A stretch of DNA of 64,000 nt. Origin: Flagellimonas ochracea (GTDB taxonomy: Bacteria > Bacteroidota > Bacteroidia > Flavobacteriales > Flavobacteriaceae). The DNA is taken from contig NZ_JAAABI010000001.1 in assembly GCF_009903685.1 (NCBI RefSeq), positions 124,001 to 188,000 of the forward strand. Direction: 5' to 3'. The position numbers and the translations under genes were made by a program. Within the stretch, counting starts at the first letter, position 1, and the number at the start of each line of letters is the position of its first letter. The notes below the pieces were generated by a model. The model worked only from the letters and a program-made list of their open reading frames with translations. It made no database searches and was not told the origin of the DNA. Positions 26,407 through 36,116 of the stretch are shown piece by piece.

Positions 26407-27162
26407 TTAGTCAGGGGTGTTCCAAATTTCCCACGCCTTTTCGGCTTGCCCCACCAACATTGTCTTTCCATTGCAGATGGCTGCTCCCTTTTGCTCTCCC
26501 AATGTCAGGAAACGTGTTTTTTCTGGGTTATAGATAAGGTCAAACAATAAGTGCTTTTCGCCCACATATTGGTAGGGGATGGGGGGTCGGTCTTCAATAT
26601 TGGGGTAAGTGCCCACTGGTGTGCAGTTGATGATCAGTGTGTGGGTTTGCATAACGCTTTCGTCCAATTCGTCATAGAGCAATTGATTTTTCTTTTTGCT
26701 CCGGGAGACATAGGTGTGTTTTATGTCCAGTTCGTCCAATACAAAGCAAATTGCTTTCGAGGCACCACCTGTACCCAAAACAAGGGCTTTGACGTGCTGG
26801 GCTTTCAAAAAGGGCAGTAAGGCCGTTTTAAATCCATGAGCATCAGTGTTGTACCCTATTAGACCTTTTGGAGCGATTTTTATAGTGTTGACAGCACCAA
26901 TTTTTTGAGCAATTGGGTCTAATCGGTCCAAATAAGGAATAATTTCTTGTTTATAGGGTATGGTAACGTTCAAACCCTTTATCCCTTGCTGCTGTAAAAT
27001 ATCTTCAACTTTGGAAATGGTCTCAATATCAAAATTCTGGTAGCTGTGGTCCGCTAAGCCCAAATCCTTAAACTTTTTGGTAAAATAACCTTGAGAAAAA
27101 GAATATCCTATATTCTTACCTAGTAACCCGTACCTGTTTTCTTTCCTTTCTTTTTTTTCCAT
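26407..27162 (-). CDS. aroE: Shikimate dehydrogenase
   Basis: A 251-residue enzyme that reduces 3-dehydroshikimate to shikimate with NADPH in aromatic amino-acid synthesis. The substrate site includes GYSFSQGYFT and LNVTIPYKQEIIPYLD, with the catalytic Lys in YKQ. The Rossmann loop is VLGTGGASKAICFVL, and GYNTDAHGF is the conserved Asp motif. The ATG at 27162 lies 47 bp inside the upstream DUF368 gene. No later start would keep the first strand, so the overlap is probably real. Confidence 0.9.
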   Translation of the reverse strand: MEKKERKENRYGLLGKNIGYSFSQGYFTKKFKDLGLADHSYQNFDIETISKVEDILQQQGIKGLNVTIPYKQEIIPYLDRLDPIAQKIGAVNTIKIAPKGLIGYNTDAHGFKTALLPFLKAQHVKALVLGTGGASKAICFVLDELDIKHTYVSRSKKKNQLLYDELDESVMQTHTLIINCTPVGTYPNIEDRPPIPYQYVGEKHLLFDLIYNPEKTRFLTLGEQKGAAICNGKTMLVGQAEKAWEIWNTPD

Positions 27163-28153
27163 ACCAATCCAAAATCAATAACACCAAAACTCCGAGAACA
27201 ATAAAGCACATGGCCCACCAAGTTTCCATATTGGCCATGTCAGGAAGATACCGCTCATAGTTGAGTATTATTCTATCACCGTTGGAATCCATAAGGGGAT
27301 TTCCAAAGGCATCTTGCTTGTAAAGTGTGCGTTTCCAAGGCCAAAGTACACCCAAAGAACCCGTTATAAAGCCTAAGATAACTGCTGTGGTAGTGGTCTT
27401 GAAATGTTTCAAGACAAAACTTAAAACATGGGAAAAACTTACCAACCCCGTAGCAGATCCCAGGGTGAAAACGGCCAATATCTTTAAGGTTTCCATGCGT
27501 TCTGGATTATCCAGAAAATCGAAATTCCAAGAAAATATATCTTTGAAAGTGTCGTATAGTGCATTTACGGAGTCCACCAATAACAGCACATAGTTTCCAA
27601 GGAGAATTAGTATAAAAGACCCCGAGAGTCCGGGCATGGTCATTCCCGAAACACTTATAATACCACAGAAAAAGATGAAAAACAAATTGTCATTTTCCCT
27701 TGCCGGACTCAGAAAACTTATGGAAACACCAATCACAAGTCCTAAAATGGCTGCAAAGACAGTGCGTCGGTTCCACGGTTCAAAATCCTTGCCTATGTAA
27801 TAAATGGAGCCCAAAATCATTCCAAAAAAGGAAGCCCAAACAAATAGTTCTTTTCGTTCCAAAAAATAGTCCAGTACCTGCGAGACGCTAAAATAACTGA
27901 CCAGCATGCCAAATATGAGCAAGACTAAAAATTGGGCGTTGGTATATCTTAAAAAACTTTTTATTCTACCATTAAAAAGTAGTTTAAGGGCCTTTACATT
28001 CAACTTTTGTAAAGAATAGATGAATTCTTCATAAAACCCGCCCACAAAGGCCACGATTCCGCCGGAAACTCCGGGTACTTTATTGGCCGCACCCATACAG
28101 AGTCCCTTGATGACCAAGAAGAATTTGTCTAGAAATGTTCTAGGCTGATGCAT
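27116..28153 (-). CDS. DUF368 (PopT-type polyprenyl-phosphate transporter)
   Basis: A 345-residue polytopic membrane protein (about 9 helices). The DUF368 start motif KGLCMGAANKVPGVSGGIVAFVGG is clear, and a second copy-like motif GMTMPGLSGSFILILLGNY lies mid-protein. The family was reported to recycle undecaprenyl phosphate across the membrane (PopT) for cell-wall and glycan synthesis. It is the second of two tandem paralogues and overlaps aroE by 47 bp. Confidence 0.85.
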   Translation of the reverse strand: MHQPRTFLDKFFLVIKGLCMGAANKVPGVSGGIVAFVGGFYEEFIYSLQKLNVKALKLLFNGRIKSFLRYTNAQFLVLLIFGMLVSYFSVSQVLDYFLERKELFVWASFFGMILGSIYYIGKDFEPWNRRTVFAAILGLVIGVSISFLSPARENDNLFFIFFCGIISVSGMTMPGLSGSFILILLGNYVLLLVDSVNALYDTFKDIFSWNFDFLDNPERMETLKILAVFTLGSATGLVSFSHVLSFVLKHFKTTTTAVILGFITGSLGVLWPWKRTLYKQDAFGNPLMDSNGDRIILNYERYLPDMANMETWWAMCFIVLGVLVLLILDWYGKKRKERKQVRVTR

Positions 28154-28172
28154 GTGCCAATTTGGTTTTGTA

Positions 28173-29090
28173 CTATTTTTTGGAAGCTAATCTTTCCAGG
28201 ATAAAAATAAGCGAAAAACCTATCATGGCTAGTATTAAAGCAGGTAATAACTGATTGTTGCCCTCAAAGGCTGTTGGCCAAACATTAACATCATCGACAA
28301 CGATGGACTTGTCGCCAAACGTTTTGGTCTCCAATACTTTTTTCCAAGGCCATATTTTGTTCAAAGATCCTAAGATAAAACCTGTCAATAGAGCCAAGGT
28401 TATGTTTTTGTAATGGTTGAACATCCACTTTAGTAGCCTTGCGAAGCTCAATAGCCCAAAAATTGCCCCGACACCTACAACCAATATCGTTGTAACATCA
28501 CGTTGATGAACGGAATCCAATATAGTTTTGTACGAACCCAATAATACTAGTATGAATGCTCCCGATATGCCTGGCAGAATCATGGCACACACGGCCAAAG
28601 CCCCAGACAGAAACAGATAGGGTAAACTGTCCACATTTTCACTTGCTGGAAGTTCCGTGATAAAGTAGGCCAAAAGTGCGCCAAAAAGCAACATGAAAAT
28701 GGTTCCCAAATTCCATTTAGCAATCTCTTTTCCCACAAAAATGATGCTGGCCAGAACAAGACCAAAAAAGAAGGACCATAGCAGAATTGGCTTATTTTCC
28801 AGCAACCAGCTCAAGAACTTGGCAAGAGAAATTACACTGATAAAGATTCCCAAAAATAAGGCCAGCAAAAAATTGCCATTCAGTTGGTCCCAAAAGGCTT
28901 TCACCCCGTCTTTTTTAAGTGTTGAAAAAAGGGATAGATTAATATTGTTGATGGAGGTGATGAGCTCTTCATAAATTCCTGAAATAAATGCAATGGTGCC
29001 TCCAGATACTCCCGGAACCACATCGGCGGCCCCCATGGCTATTCCCTTGAAGGTAATGATGATATAATCCAGTAGTTGGCGTGATTTCAT
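28173..29090 (-). CDS. DUF368 (PopT-type polyprenyl-phosphate transporter), paralogue
   Basis: A 305-residue polytopic protein with the family motifs KGIAMGAADVVPGVSGGTIAF near the N-terminus and CAMILPGISGAFILVLLGSY in the middle. It is 19 bp upstream of the second DUF368 gene. The two proteins align throughout in order and motifs, with different C-terminal extensions, so they arose by tandem duplication. The likely role is return of undecaprenyl phosphate to the inner leaflet, by family inference. Confidence 0.87.
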   Translation of the reverse strand: MKSRQLLDYIIITFKGIAMGAADVVPGVSGGTIAFISGIYEELITSINNINLSLFSTLKKDGVKAFWDQLNGNFLLALFLGIFISVISLAKFLSWLLENKPILLWSFFFGLVLASIIFVGKEIAKWNLGTIFMLLFGALLAYFITELPASENVDSLPYLFLSGALAVCAMILPGISGAFILVLLGSYKTILDSVHQRDVTTILVVGVGAIFGLLSFARLLKWMFNHYKNITLALLTGFILGSLNKIWPWKKVLETKTFGDKSIVVDDVNVWPTAFEGNNQLLPALILAMIGFSLIFILERLASKK

Positions 29091-29114
29091 GGACTGGTGT
29101 AAAAATACCTTTTG

Positions 29115-30515
29115 TTAGGTAGTGGTTTTTTTTACTTCAGAAACCAATAATTGCAGCCATCTAAATTTTTTGAATTCCGGGAACTCTTCTTTGAAGGATT
29201 CAAGCTGTTCCATGTCCTTGTGCATGGCCTTGACCAAGTTTTCCCTGGCGGCCAAGGTTTCTTTGTTTCTAAAGTAGACCCCAGCAAGCTTATAGTGTAA
29301 CTCTGAGCTCTCTGGATAAAATTCAAGTCCTTGTACCAACACCTGAATTGAAGAATTGTAATCCTCCAACCTTTTGAGGACTTCGGCCCATCCAAGCCAA
29401 GTGTCCAACTCATAATTGCCCAAATCTACCGTGTGCTTAAAAGCAAAATCAGCTTCATCAAGGTTTTCAAGCGCTATGTAGGTCTTAGCAGCTTTTTTCC
29501 AATACAAGGGATTTTCACCGTCTATGTTGATGGCCTTGTTGATATAATGAAGAGCCTTCTTATAGTTTTGCTGGTTGTAATGGAAATCTGTAATAGCCAA
29601 CCAACCTTTGTCCAATAGGGGGTCTTCATGAACCGTATTGTAGTAATAGTATTTGGCCAAATCGGTGTTTCCCAATTTTTCATGGCATTTACCAATGCGC
29701 AAATAGGCATGGGAAGTTGGGTCTTCAATAGAAATGGTGGTTTCGTAGTTTTCCACAGCCTCATTGTAGCGACCTAACTTTTCCAAGACTTTGCCTTTTT
29801 CAAAATATGCACCCATAAAGGTGTCATCTGAAATGATGGCAAAATCATAAGCGGCAAGTGCTTCTTGGAACATATCCACGGCATAATACATCTTGCCCAA
29901 CTGGTGCCAAGCCACTTCGCAATAGGGATTTCTCTCCAGATAATCGTTCAGGTAATGAATAGCGCCATCGTAATCCTCCAAGAATTCAAAGCAGTAAACA
30001 ACATTGTATAGCGAGGAGTAGTCATTGTCATCCAGCTCAACGCATTTCATAAAACTTTCTTTGGCATGCTTATAATCATCCATGAAGAGATATTCCATGC
30101 CTAGAAGGGAATAGATGTCAAAGCTATTGTCTGCAAGGTGCAAAGCTTCCAAAAGCAGATTGACCGCCTTTTCATGGTTGTCCTGTTTGGAGTATATGTT
30201 GGCACGCTGAATAAAGATTTCCTCATTGTGTGCATCAATATGTTGAATTTCATCCAATAATTTTTCGGCAGCTGCATATTTGTCCTCAAAAGTCAGCACT
30301 TCCACTTGCAATAACTTCAACTCCAAAGAATTTGGATGTTGCTCCAAACCAATTTGGATGGCCTTCTTACCCAAGGATATTTTTCCAAGGTTCAAGTAGT
30401 GGTGGATGATTTCTTCAAAGTCCTCGGCATCGAAAAAATAGACATCGTCTGTCTTGAGCATGGACTCGAACTTATTAATGGATTTATCAGGATATTCGTT
30501 AGAATCTAACGCCAT
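29115..30515 (-). CDS. Tetratricopeptide repeat protein
   Basis: A 466-residue soluble protein made almost entirely of TPR-like helical pairs (for example LLGMEYLFMDDYKHAKESF and YLRIGKCHEKLGNTDLAKYY). There are about 11 repeats from residue ~50 to ~440. There is no signal peptide. It is 24 bp upstream of the first DUF368 gene on the same strand. TPR proteins are protein-binding scaffolds; the partner is unknown. Confidence 0.85.
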   Translation of the reverse strand: MALDSNEYPDKSINKFESMLKTDDVYFFDAEDFEEIIHHYLNLGKISLGKKAIQIGLEQHPNSLELKLLQVEVLTFEDKYAAAEKLLDEIQHIDAHNEEIFIQRANIYSKQDNHEKAVNLLLEALHLADNSFDIYSLLGMEYLFMDDYKHAKESFMKCVELDDNDYSSLYNVVYCFEFLEDYDGAIHYLNDYLERNPYCEVAWHQLGKMYYAVDMFQEALAAYDFAIISDDTFMGAYFEKGKVLEKLGRYNEAVENYETTISIEDPTSHAYLRIGKCHEKLGNTDLAKYYYYNTVHEDPLLDKGWLAITDFHYNQQNYKKALHYINKAINIDGENPLYWKKAAKTYIALENLDEADFAFKHTVDLGNYELDTWLGWAEVLKRLEDYNSSIQVLVQGLEFYPESSELHYKLAGVYFRNKETLAARENLVKAMHKDMEQLESFKEEFPEFKKFRWLQLLVSEVKKTTT

Positions 30516-30601
30516 AGGAACGTATTTGGTTATACTATGGACTTAAAATTAACCTTTTGACAAGGTGTTTAAGTCAGCATTTTCGGTATGTTATCAACAA
30601 A

Positions 30602-31798
30602 TTAGTTAACAGAAATGGAATTACAGTCATTCAAAATCTTGATGATTTGGTCGCAACCCTGCTCTATTTCTTTCATTGAAATGGTTAAGGGAGGGGAGAT
30701 TCTAACCGCCTTGGGTTCAAACAACAACCAAAAAAGAATAAGCCTTTCTTTAGCGGCGGTCCGTACTAGGTGATTGGCGATTTCCCTGTTCTTTAAAATT
30801 AGGGCGAGCATAAGTCCTTTGCCTCGAATTTCGCTGATTAAGGGGTGTTTCAATCGTGCTTTAAACAGTTTTTCCTTTTCCAAAGTCTGTTGCATTAACT
30901 GTGATTCTGTTATTTCTTGTAAAGTGGCGAAACTGGCTGCCGCAATTACGGGATTTCCACCAAAAGTAGTAATGTGGCCCAGTTTTGGGCCGTGTTGCAG
31001 TGTGGCCATCATTTTTTTGGAAGCCACAAAGGCACCCACTGGCAGTCCCGATGCCATACCCTTGCCTATGACCAATATATCGGGAACACAGTCGTAGTGT
31101 TCAAAAGCGAAAAGTTTTCCAGTTCTTCCAAATCCAGGTTGAATTTCATCCAATATGAGCAAGGCCCCGACTTCATTGCAGCGTTCCCTAACTTTTTTAA
31201 GGTAGTCATTTTTTGGAAGAATAAAACCGGCTCCACCTTGAATGGTTTCCAATACCACAGCGGCGGTCTTAGTGGTGATTTTTTCCAAATCTGCTTCTTC
31301 GTTGAACTGGATAAACCGTACATCGGGTATCAATGGTCTAAAAGCACTTTTTCGCTCTTCGTAGCCCATAATGCTGAGACTCCCCATGGTATTCCCGTGA
31401 TAGGCGTGGTGAGCCGCTATTAATTGTGAACGGCCTGTAAATCTACGAGCTAATTTCAAGGCTCCTTCCATGGCTTCGGTGCCAGAATTTACCAAATAGG
31501 TGGTTTCCAAATTTTTGGGAAGATATGAAGCTAAAAGTTTGGAAAATCCCACCGCAGGTCCTTGTATATATTCCCCATACACCATAACGTGCATATAGCG
31601 GTCGACTTGCTCTTTGATTGCATTGATTACCCGGGGATGACCATGCCCCAATCCACAGGCCGATACCCCGGCCACAAAGTCCAAATGTGCGTTTCCTTCT
31701 CGGTCGTAAATGTAGCTGCCCTTGGCATGGGATACTTCCAAACCCAATGGATGTGGAGTGGTTTGTGCTTGATATGTATAGAAATCTTCTTGGGTCAT
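30602..31798 (-). CDS. Class III PLP-dependent aminotransferase
   Basis: A 398-residue enzyme of the acetylornithine/GABA-type group. The PLP lysine lies in DILVIGKGMASGLPVGAF; LLILDEIQPGFGRTGKLFAF binds the cofactor ring and NSGTEAMEGALKLARRFTG the phosphate. Length is normal. No arginine or lysine biosynthesis gene is adjacent, so the substrate cannot be set. The start overlaps the end of the OstA gene by 4 bp, which implies translational coupling. Confidence 0.88.
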   Translation of the reverse strand: MTQEDFYTYQAQTTPHPLGLEVSHAKGSYIYDREGNAHLDFVAGVSACGLGHGHPRVINAIKEQVDRYMHVMVYGEYIQGPAVGFSKLLASYLPKNLETTYLVNSGTEAMEGALKLARRFTGRSQLIAAHHAYHGNTMGSLSIMGYEERKSAFRPLIPDVRFIQFNEEADLEKITTKTAAVVLETIQGGAGFILPKNDYLKKVRERCNEVGALLILDEIQPGFGRTGKLFAFEHYDCVPDILVIGKGMASGLPVGAFVASKKMMATLQHGPKLGHITTFGGNPVIAAASFATLQEITESQLMQQTLEKEKLFKARLKHPLISEIRGKGLMLALILKNREIANHLVRTAAKERLILFWLLFEPKAVRISPPLTISMKEIEQGCDQIIKILNDCNSISVN

Positions 31799-33501
31799 TG
31801 TTGTGTCGGCACTTTCTTTACGGCTATTTTTTTGGGTTTTAGAGCCTTGGAACGCTGTAAATTGTTCACTGGGTCATTTTCGTTCTCCTGCCGTTCTTGT
31901 TCTTCGGCATCAATGTCAATTGGATTGTCAAGACCTCTAATTTTGACCAGTTCAATATTGTTGTCATCCTCATCAAAAATCTCATCTTTAGAGCGTATCC
32001 GTTCATCTCCCCGCCATACGAAACCTTTCAGTTTTCTGCTCTCAACGGGCAATTCGGTTTCTGGGAAAATATCGCCGTCTGGATTGATAAAGAAAGTGAT
32101 GTCCTCAATATCATTATTGGCCATCAACAATCGAATTTTGCTGCAAATAGTCTTGTCAATGCCCACTAACTCATCATCGTCGTTGTATACATAGTATATG
32201 ACCTCGGTATTCTGGACCAAATCGATGATTTTAAGTTCGTTTTCTATGAACTTTCCAAAAAGATTCTTCCCCTTGGCCTGGTTATACCCTTCGTTGCCAA
32301 TGGTATCCAATGAAATGATAAAGGCATTTTCAATCACCTTTAGAGAATCCAGTTTTTCAGTTTCCAAATCGGAAATGAGATGGATGCTATCCCCGGTTAT
32401 CTGGTTTTCAACATTCCAAAGTATAGGTTCGGTAATCAATTGGGTTACCCCTGTTTTTTGATCAAAATGTATGGAATCGCACTTTCCGCTAAGGTCGGTT
32501 TTATAGAATTTGGCATTTCGGAATGCCCGCAAAATACGTTCCTCAGGCTTACCGGTCACCATTAAAGTATCACCGTGCATATAGAGAGAATCTTTTTCCA
32601 CTAAACTTATGGAAACCGCTCTCTTGGTTGCAAAAACCGAATCTTTGGACTTATGTACTTCAGCATAATGTGCTTTGATGACACCATTGTTGATGGTATC
32701 GGTGATTTTAATGTTGTTCACCGCAGAGGCGAACTCAGATGCCTTGTCGAAGTAGAGGCTGTCGCCTTCAATGATTTTGTTGTCATAGTTGATTTTGGTA
32801 TTCTTAATGCCATACCCCTGTTCGATTTTGGTGTCGTAAAAACCACGCTCGCAGTATATTTTGTACTCTTCTCCGGTAATTGTTGAAGGACCGTACATGT
32901 ATGCATTTTTTGATGTGGTGTAATAATCCAACTGCTCAGAGTCGATGATATAATCAGGATTGTCTATATGGACACTATCGCGAAACTGGTACTTTTTTGG
33001 GGTCATAAAGTAAGTGCCCACTCTACTTGTCAGAACGTTGGCAGAATCTACCACCTTGCCCCCTGAGCGGTAGTAGGATTCTTGTTTTTCGCGATCAAAA
33101 TATAGGGTATCCGTGGTCAAGGTCATTTGCCCGTTGGTCAAGTCTACATTTTCCCAAGCTTTAGCGAGTTTGGTATTGCCATCGTAGTCCATTTTTCCGC
33201 TGTTCATCTCTATAGAGTCGCCTTGTTGTAGGCGAATGTTCCCAATGGCCTTAAGACGATTCTCTTGGGTGTAAAAAATGGCAATATCGCACCATAGATC
33301 AGCGCCTTGGTGTTCAAATTGGACCTGGCGTTCATCATCTTTGCTAAAAATGGAAGCACCCGGAAATTGAGCTTCATCCTTAGTGAAATTGGCTCCGTAA
33401 ACAATGTTTATTTGCCTGCCTTGAGTTGCTGTTTCTTCTTGGGCCGAAACAACAAGATGGCAGAAAACCCAGATGATGAGGATGGTCTTTTTCAAACCCA
33501 T
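31795..33501 (-). CDS. OstA/LptA-like protein
   Basis: A 568-residue exported protein (signal peptide residues 1-20, cleavage near VSAQE). It consists of repeated short beta-strand units of the OstA (LptA) type, such as GNIRLQQGDSIEMNSGKMDYDG and AKAWENVDLTNGQMTLTTDTLYFD. The C-terminal ~60 residues are charged (EEQERQENENDPVN). LptA-type proteins bridge LPS across the periplasm; an LPS role is likely but the partner set is not here. It is the first core gene to the left of the cassette region. Confidence 0.83.
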   Translation of the reverse strand: MGLKKTILIIWVFCHLVVSAQEETATQGRQINIVYGANFTKDEAQFPGASIFSKDDERQVQFEHQGADLWCDIAIFYTQENRLKAIGNIRLQQGDSIEMNSGKMDYDGNTKLAKAWENVDLTNGQMTLTTDTLYFDREKQESYYRSGGKVVDSANVLTSRVGTYFMTPKKYQFRDSVHIDNPDYIIDSEQLDYYTTSKNAYMYGPSTITGEEYKIYCERGFYDTKIEQGYGIKNTKINYDNKIIEGDSLYFDKASEFASAVNNIKITDTINNGVIKAHYAEVHKSKDSVFATKRAVSISLVEKDSLYMHGDTLMVTGKPEERILRAFRNAKFYKTDLSGKCDSIHFDQKTGVTQLITEPILWNVENQITGDSIHLISDLETEKLDSLKVIENAFIISLDTIGNEGYNQAKGKNLFGKFIENELKIIDLVQNTEVIYYVYNDDDELVGIDKTICSKIRLLMANNDIEDITFFINPDGDIFPETELPVESRKLKGFVWRGDERIRSKDEIFDEDDNNIELVKIRGLDNPIDIDAEEQERQENENDPVNNLQRSKALKPKKIAVKKVPTQQ

Positions 33502-33615
33502 AGAATTTTCGCCAAAAGTAGGGTTTTTGCGGAAAGTAGCGCATAACGTTTACAAAGGTTTGGGAATTGGAGGTTTTGTCGCTCCTGTTATACTATTTTT
33601 TGAATACCATAGTTG

Positions 33616-34914
33616 CTATTTGCTCTTATAAATAATGCCCTCTTTCATTACAAAATCCACATTTTCCAATACTTGAATATCATCTAACGGATTGCCTTTT
33701 ACGCCTATGATATCCGCCCATTTCCCGACGTCTATACTGCCCGTGTTTTTTTCAATTCCGATAAGTTCTGCTGCATTTATAGTTACCGATTTAAGAATGT
33801 CAATGGGTTTCATTCCTGCGTCCCTCATTAGTTTGAATTGCTCGGCGTTTCTACCATGTTCATATATTGATGCATCAGAACCGAAAGCCATTTTAACCCC
33901 TTGTTTGTATGCGAACCCAAATTTTTCAGCAAAATCCTCGTACAATTCCTGGTTATTTTTAGTTATTCCTTTGTCACTGATGTCTTCATTCATTTCCATG
34001 AGGCTTACGTATGCAGCTAACAAATCCATTACTAGAAATACGTTATGTTCTTTGATTAAATCAACCGCCTCGTGATCTAGAAATGTTCCATGTTCAATGG
34101 AATTTACGCCTGCTTTGACCGCATTCTTAATTCCGTCTGCTCCGTGGGAATGAGCTGCCACTTTAATGCCTCTTTTGTTTGCTTCTTCTACTGCAGCTTT
34201 CATTTCTTCAATGGTAAATGATGCTGCTCCTGGGATGGAGTTTGATGTTCCAAAACCGCCGGTGGCATTGATTTTTAAAAGATTGACCCCATTTTTTATT
34301 AGGGTTCTGGCTCTTTTCCTAACTTCCAGCGCTCCATCAACAGGATTTCCCGGGTTAGGTTCGAGTCTGAATTGAGGTGCCATCCAATTGGCCCAAACAC
34401 CATGTCCGCCTGTCATGGTAATTGCCTTTCCGCTCACATACATTCTTGGACCCTCAATCCAGTTTTTATTAATTGCGTCCCGTAATGCAATGTCAACATA
34501 GAAATCTGCTCCTACATCGCGAACTGTTGTGAACCCAGCTTGTAGTGTTTGTTTTGCATATTTTGCTCCAAGAATTCCATACGATGCTATGGGTAACTCA
34601 TAAACATCCTTGGTTTTATCAAAAGAGGGGTCCGTTAGATGCGTGTGGCAATCAATGAGGCCAGGAAGCAGTGTATATTCAGAGAGGTCAATAAAGTCAT
34701 CGTATTTTGATAGGTCAGGGTTGCGGGTTAATGCAATTATTCTTCCGTTTTGAACAGAAATAAGCACATTTTTTTCCATTCGATCTTCGTGGACGTCAAG
34801 AAAATGGCCCCCAAAGATGTGTTGAACGGTGTTTTGGGCAAGAATATTTGTTGTAGATGTCCAAAAAACAAAGGCTATAAGCCCTAATTTCCCTATGGCT
34901 TTCATCTGATTCAT
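33616..34914 (-). CDS. Amidohydrolase family protein (prolidase/imidazolonepropionase-like)
   Basis: A 432-residue metal-dependent hydrolase with a signal peptide (cleavage near NILAQN). Metal ligands: LIDCHTHLTD (HxH), AAHSHGADGI, IEHGTFLD and AFGSDAS. The GVNLLKINATGGFG segment holds the bridging lysine. This set is typical of the amidohydrolase group annotated as Xaa-Pro dipeptidases. It may be the most distal cargo of the cassette array, since the 335 bp upstream contain a degenerate repeat; alternatively it is core. Confidence 0.83.
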   Translation of the reverse strand: MNQMKAIGKLGLIAFVFWTSTTNILAQNTVQHIFGGHFLDVHEDRMEKNVLISVQNGRIIALTRNPDLSKYDDFIDLSEYTLLPGLIDCHTHLTDPSFDKTKDVYELPIASYGILGAKYAKQTLQAGFTTVRDVGADFYVDIALRDAINKNWIEGPRMYVSGKAITMTGGHGVWANWMAPQFRLEPNPGNPVDGALEVRKRARTLIKNGVNLLKINATGGFGTSNSIPGAASFTIEEMKAAVEEANKRGIKVAAHSHGADGIKNAVKAGVNSIEHGTFLDHEAVDLIKEHNVFLVMDLLAAYVSLMEMNEDISDKGITKNNQELYEDFAEKFGFAYKQGVKMAFGSDASIYEHGRNAEQFKLMRDAGMKPIDILKSVTINAAELIGIEKNTGSIDVGKWADIIGVKGNPLDDIQVLENVDFVMKEGIIYKSK

Positions 34915-35248
34915 TTTAATGATTGTTAATCACTGTATGACCAAAGGGGAACTTGTTACTATAATTCCAGCAACTATTAGCTAGGTCATTGGAGGCAATT
35001 CGTGGTTGGCTTGGCAATTAAATTTAACGGGCCAGTCCAGCGATAGCCTTTTCTGTCCGGATATAAACTTACGTTATTTTGGGCAAATGGACCGTAATAT
35101 CTCTCGGCCGTTGAGGAAATTAGCTCAAAGGGAGAATATGGCGAATCGATCTGAATTGAACGACCGCAGGCATTTTGTTAAAGAAGATTGTGCTAAATTC
35201 CTTTGAAAATTAGGAACAATAGGCTGTACACTTTGTTAACGGCACTTA
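34915..35248. other. Gap of 334 bp with degenerate cassette-site and hairpin remnants
   Basis: No gene is visible. The stretch near 35085-35120 (CCGTAATATCTCTCGGCCGT) resembles the right arm of the attC sites, e.g. CCGTAATGAACTATAGCCGT at 53784-53803. From about 35110 to 35180 the sequence aligns with the hairpin element of 43350, 48185 and 49087 (TTGAACGACCGCAGGCATTT). Both are eroded, which suggests an old end of the array. Confidence 0.45.
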
Positions 35249-36007
35249 TTATCTTTTGTGCTCAGGGCTATCAAATCCGGCTTTGCACCCAGCTTGCCAT
35301 TCATCAGGTTGATTGCCATACGCCGGAACGCCTCCATTGTCTTTGAGCATTCGAGCTAGATGTAGGCAGTTCCAAACCAAAAATGTAGTGTTTCTATTAG
35401 TGAAATCATTTTCAGGACCACCAGAGCCCTCATCCCTATAAGATGGTCCAGGTCCAGCTTCTCCCATCCAACCGGCATCGGCTTGAGGGGGGATTGTGTA
35501 GCCAATGTGCGACAATGAGAAAAGAATGTTCATTGCACAGTGCTTTACGCCATCTTCATTTCCCGTAATCAGAGTGGCCCCAACCTTGCCATAGTCTCTA
35601 TATTGTCCTTTTTCGTTGAATTGATGTGTGTAGCCATACATTCTTTCCAAAGTTCGGTTACAAACCGATGATTTTTCTCCCAACCAAACAGAGGTACACA
35701 AAATTAGAATATCGCAAGCGTCCACTTCCTTTTGGATAATTGGCCAATCATCCTTGTCCCATTCAGGAGTTTTTGACATATCCAATCCCAGCCCTGCCGG
35801 AATATCATAATCCACGGGCCTAATAATTTTTGTGCTTGCTCCATTGGCCTCAAATATTTTTTGAGCAACGTTTATCAGACCTTCAGTATGGGAAAGAACC
35901 GGTGTTCTGTTGAGAGTGCAATTTAGAAATAGCACCTTCAAATCATCGTATTTTGCAGGTGGGTTTTCACAATGCCTCTCGGTCATACTTTTTAATTGTT
36001 CGCTCAT
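35249..36007 (-). CDS. NADPH-dependent FMN reductase / flavodoxin-like oxidoreductase
   Basis: A 252-residue flavodoxin-fold protein. The FMN phosphate loop lies in VLFLNCTLNRTPVLSHTEGL and the second flavin segment in ILILCTSVWLGEKSSVCNRT; GATLITGNEDGVKHCAMNI is also typical. No signal peptide is present. It reduces flavin or quinone-like substrates by family inference. It is in the distal, eroded part of the array, with a decayed repeat downstream. Confidence 0.82.
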   Translation of the reverse strand: MSEQLKSMTERHCENPPAKYDDLKVLFLNCTLNRTPVLSHTEGLINVAQKIFEANGASTKIIRPVDYDIPAGLGLDMSKTPEWDKDDWPIIQKEVDACDILILCTSVWLGEKSSVCNRTLERMYGYTHQFNEKGQYRDYGKVGATLITGNEDGVKHCAMNILFSLSHIGYTIPPQADAGWMGEAGPGPSYRDEGSGGPENDFTNRNTTFLVWNCLHLARMLKDNGGVPAYGNQPDEWQAGCKAGFDSPEHKR

Positions 36008-36116
36008 ATTATTCTGTTTTGTTTGCCTACTCTGGATTGGTTTTCGGCTTTGCCCATAAAATTTTTAGATTGCCAGATAACGCTCTCAACAAATGGTGGT
36101 TTCAATACCTTTATTC

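Noticed and set aside
33502..33615. Left end of the array upstream of the OstA-like gene
   Set aside because: CATAACGTTTACAAAGG and CCATAGTTGCTATT resemble core boxes, but the arms do not pair well; the left border stays open.
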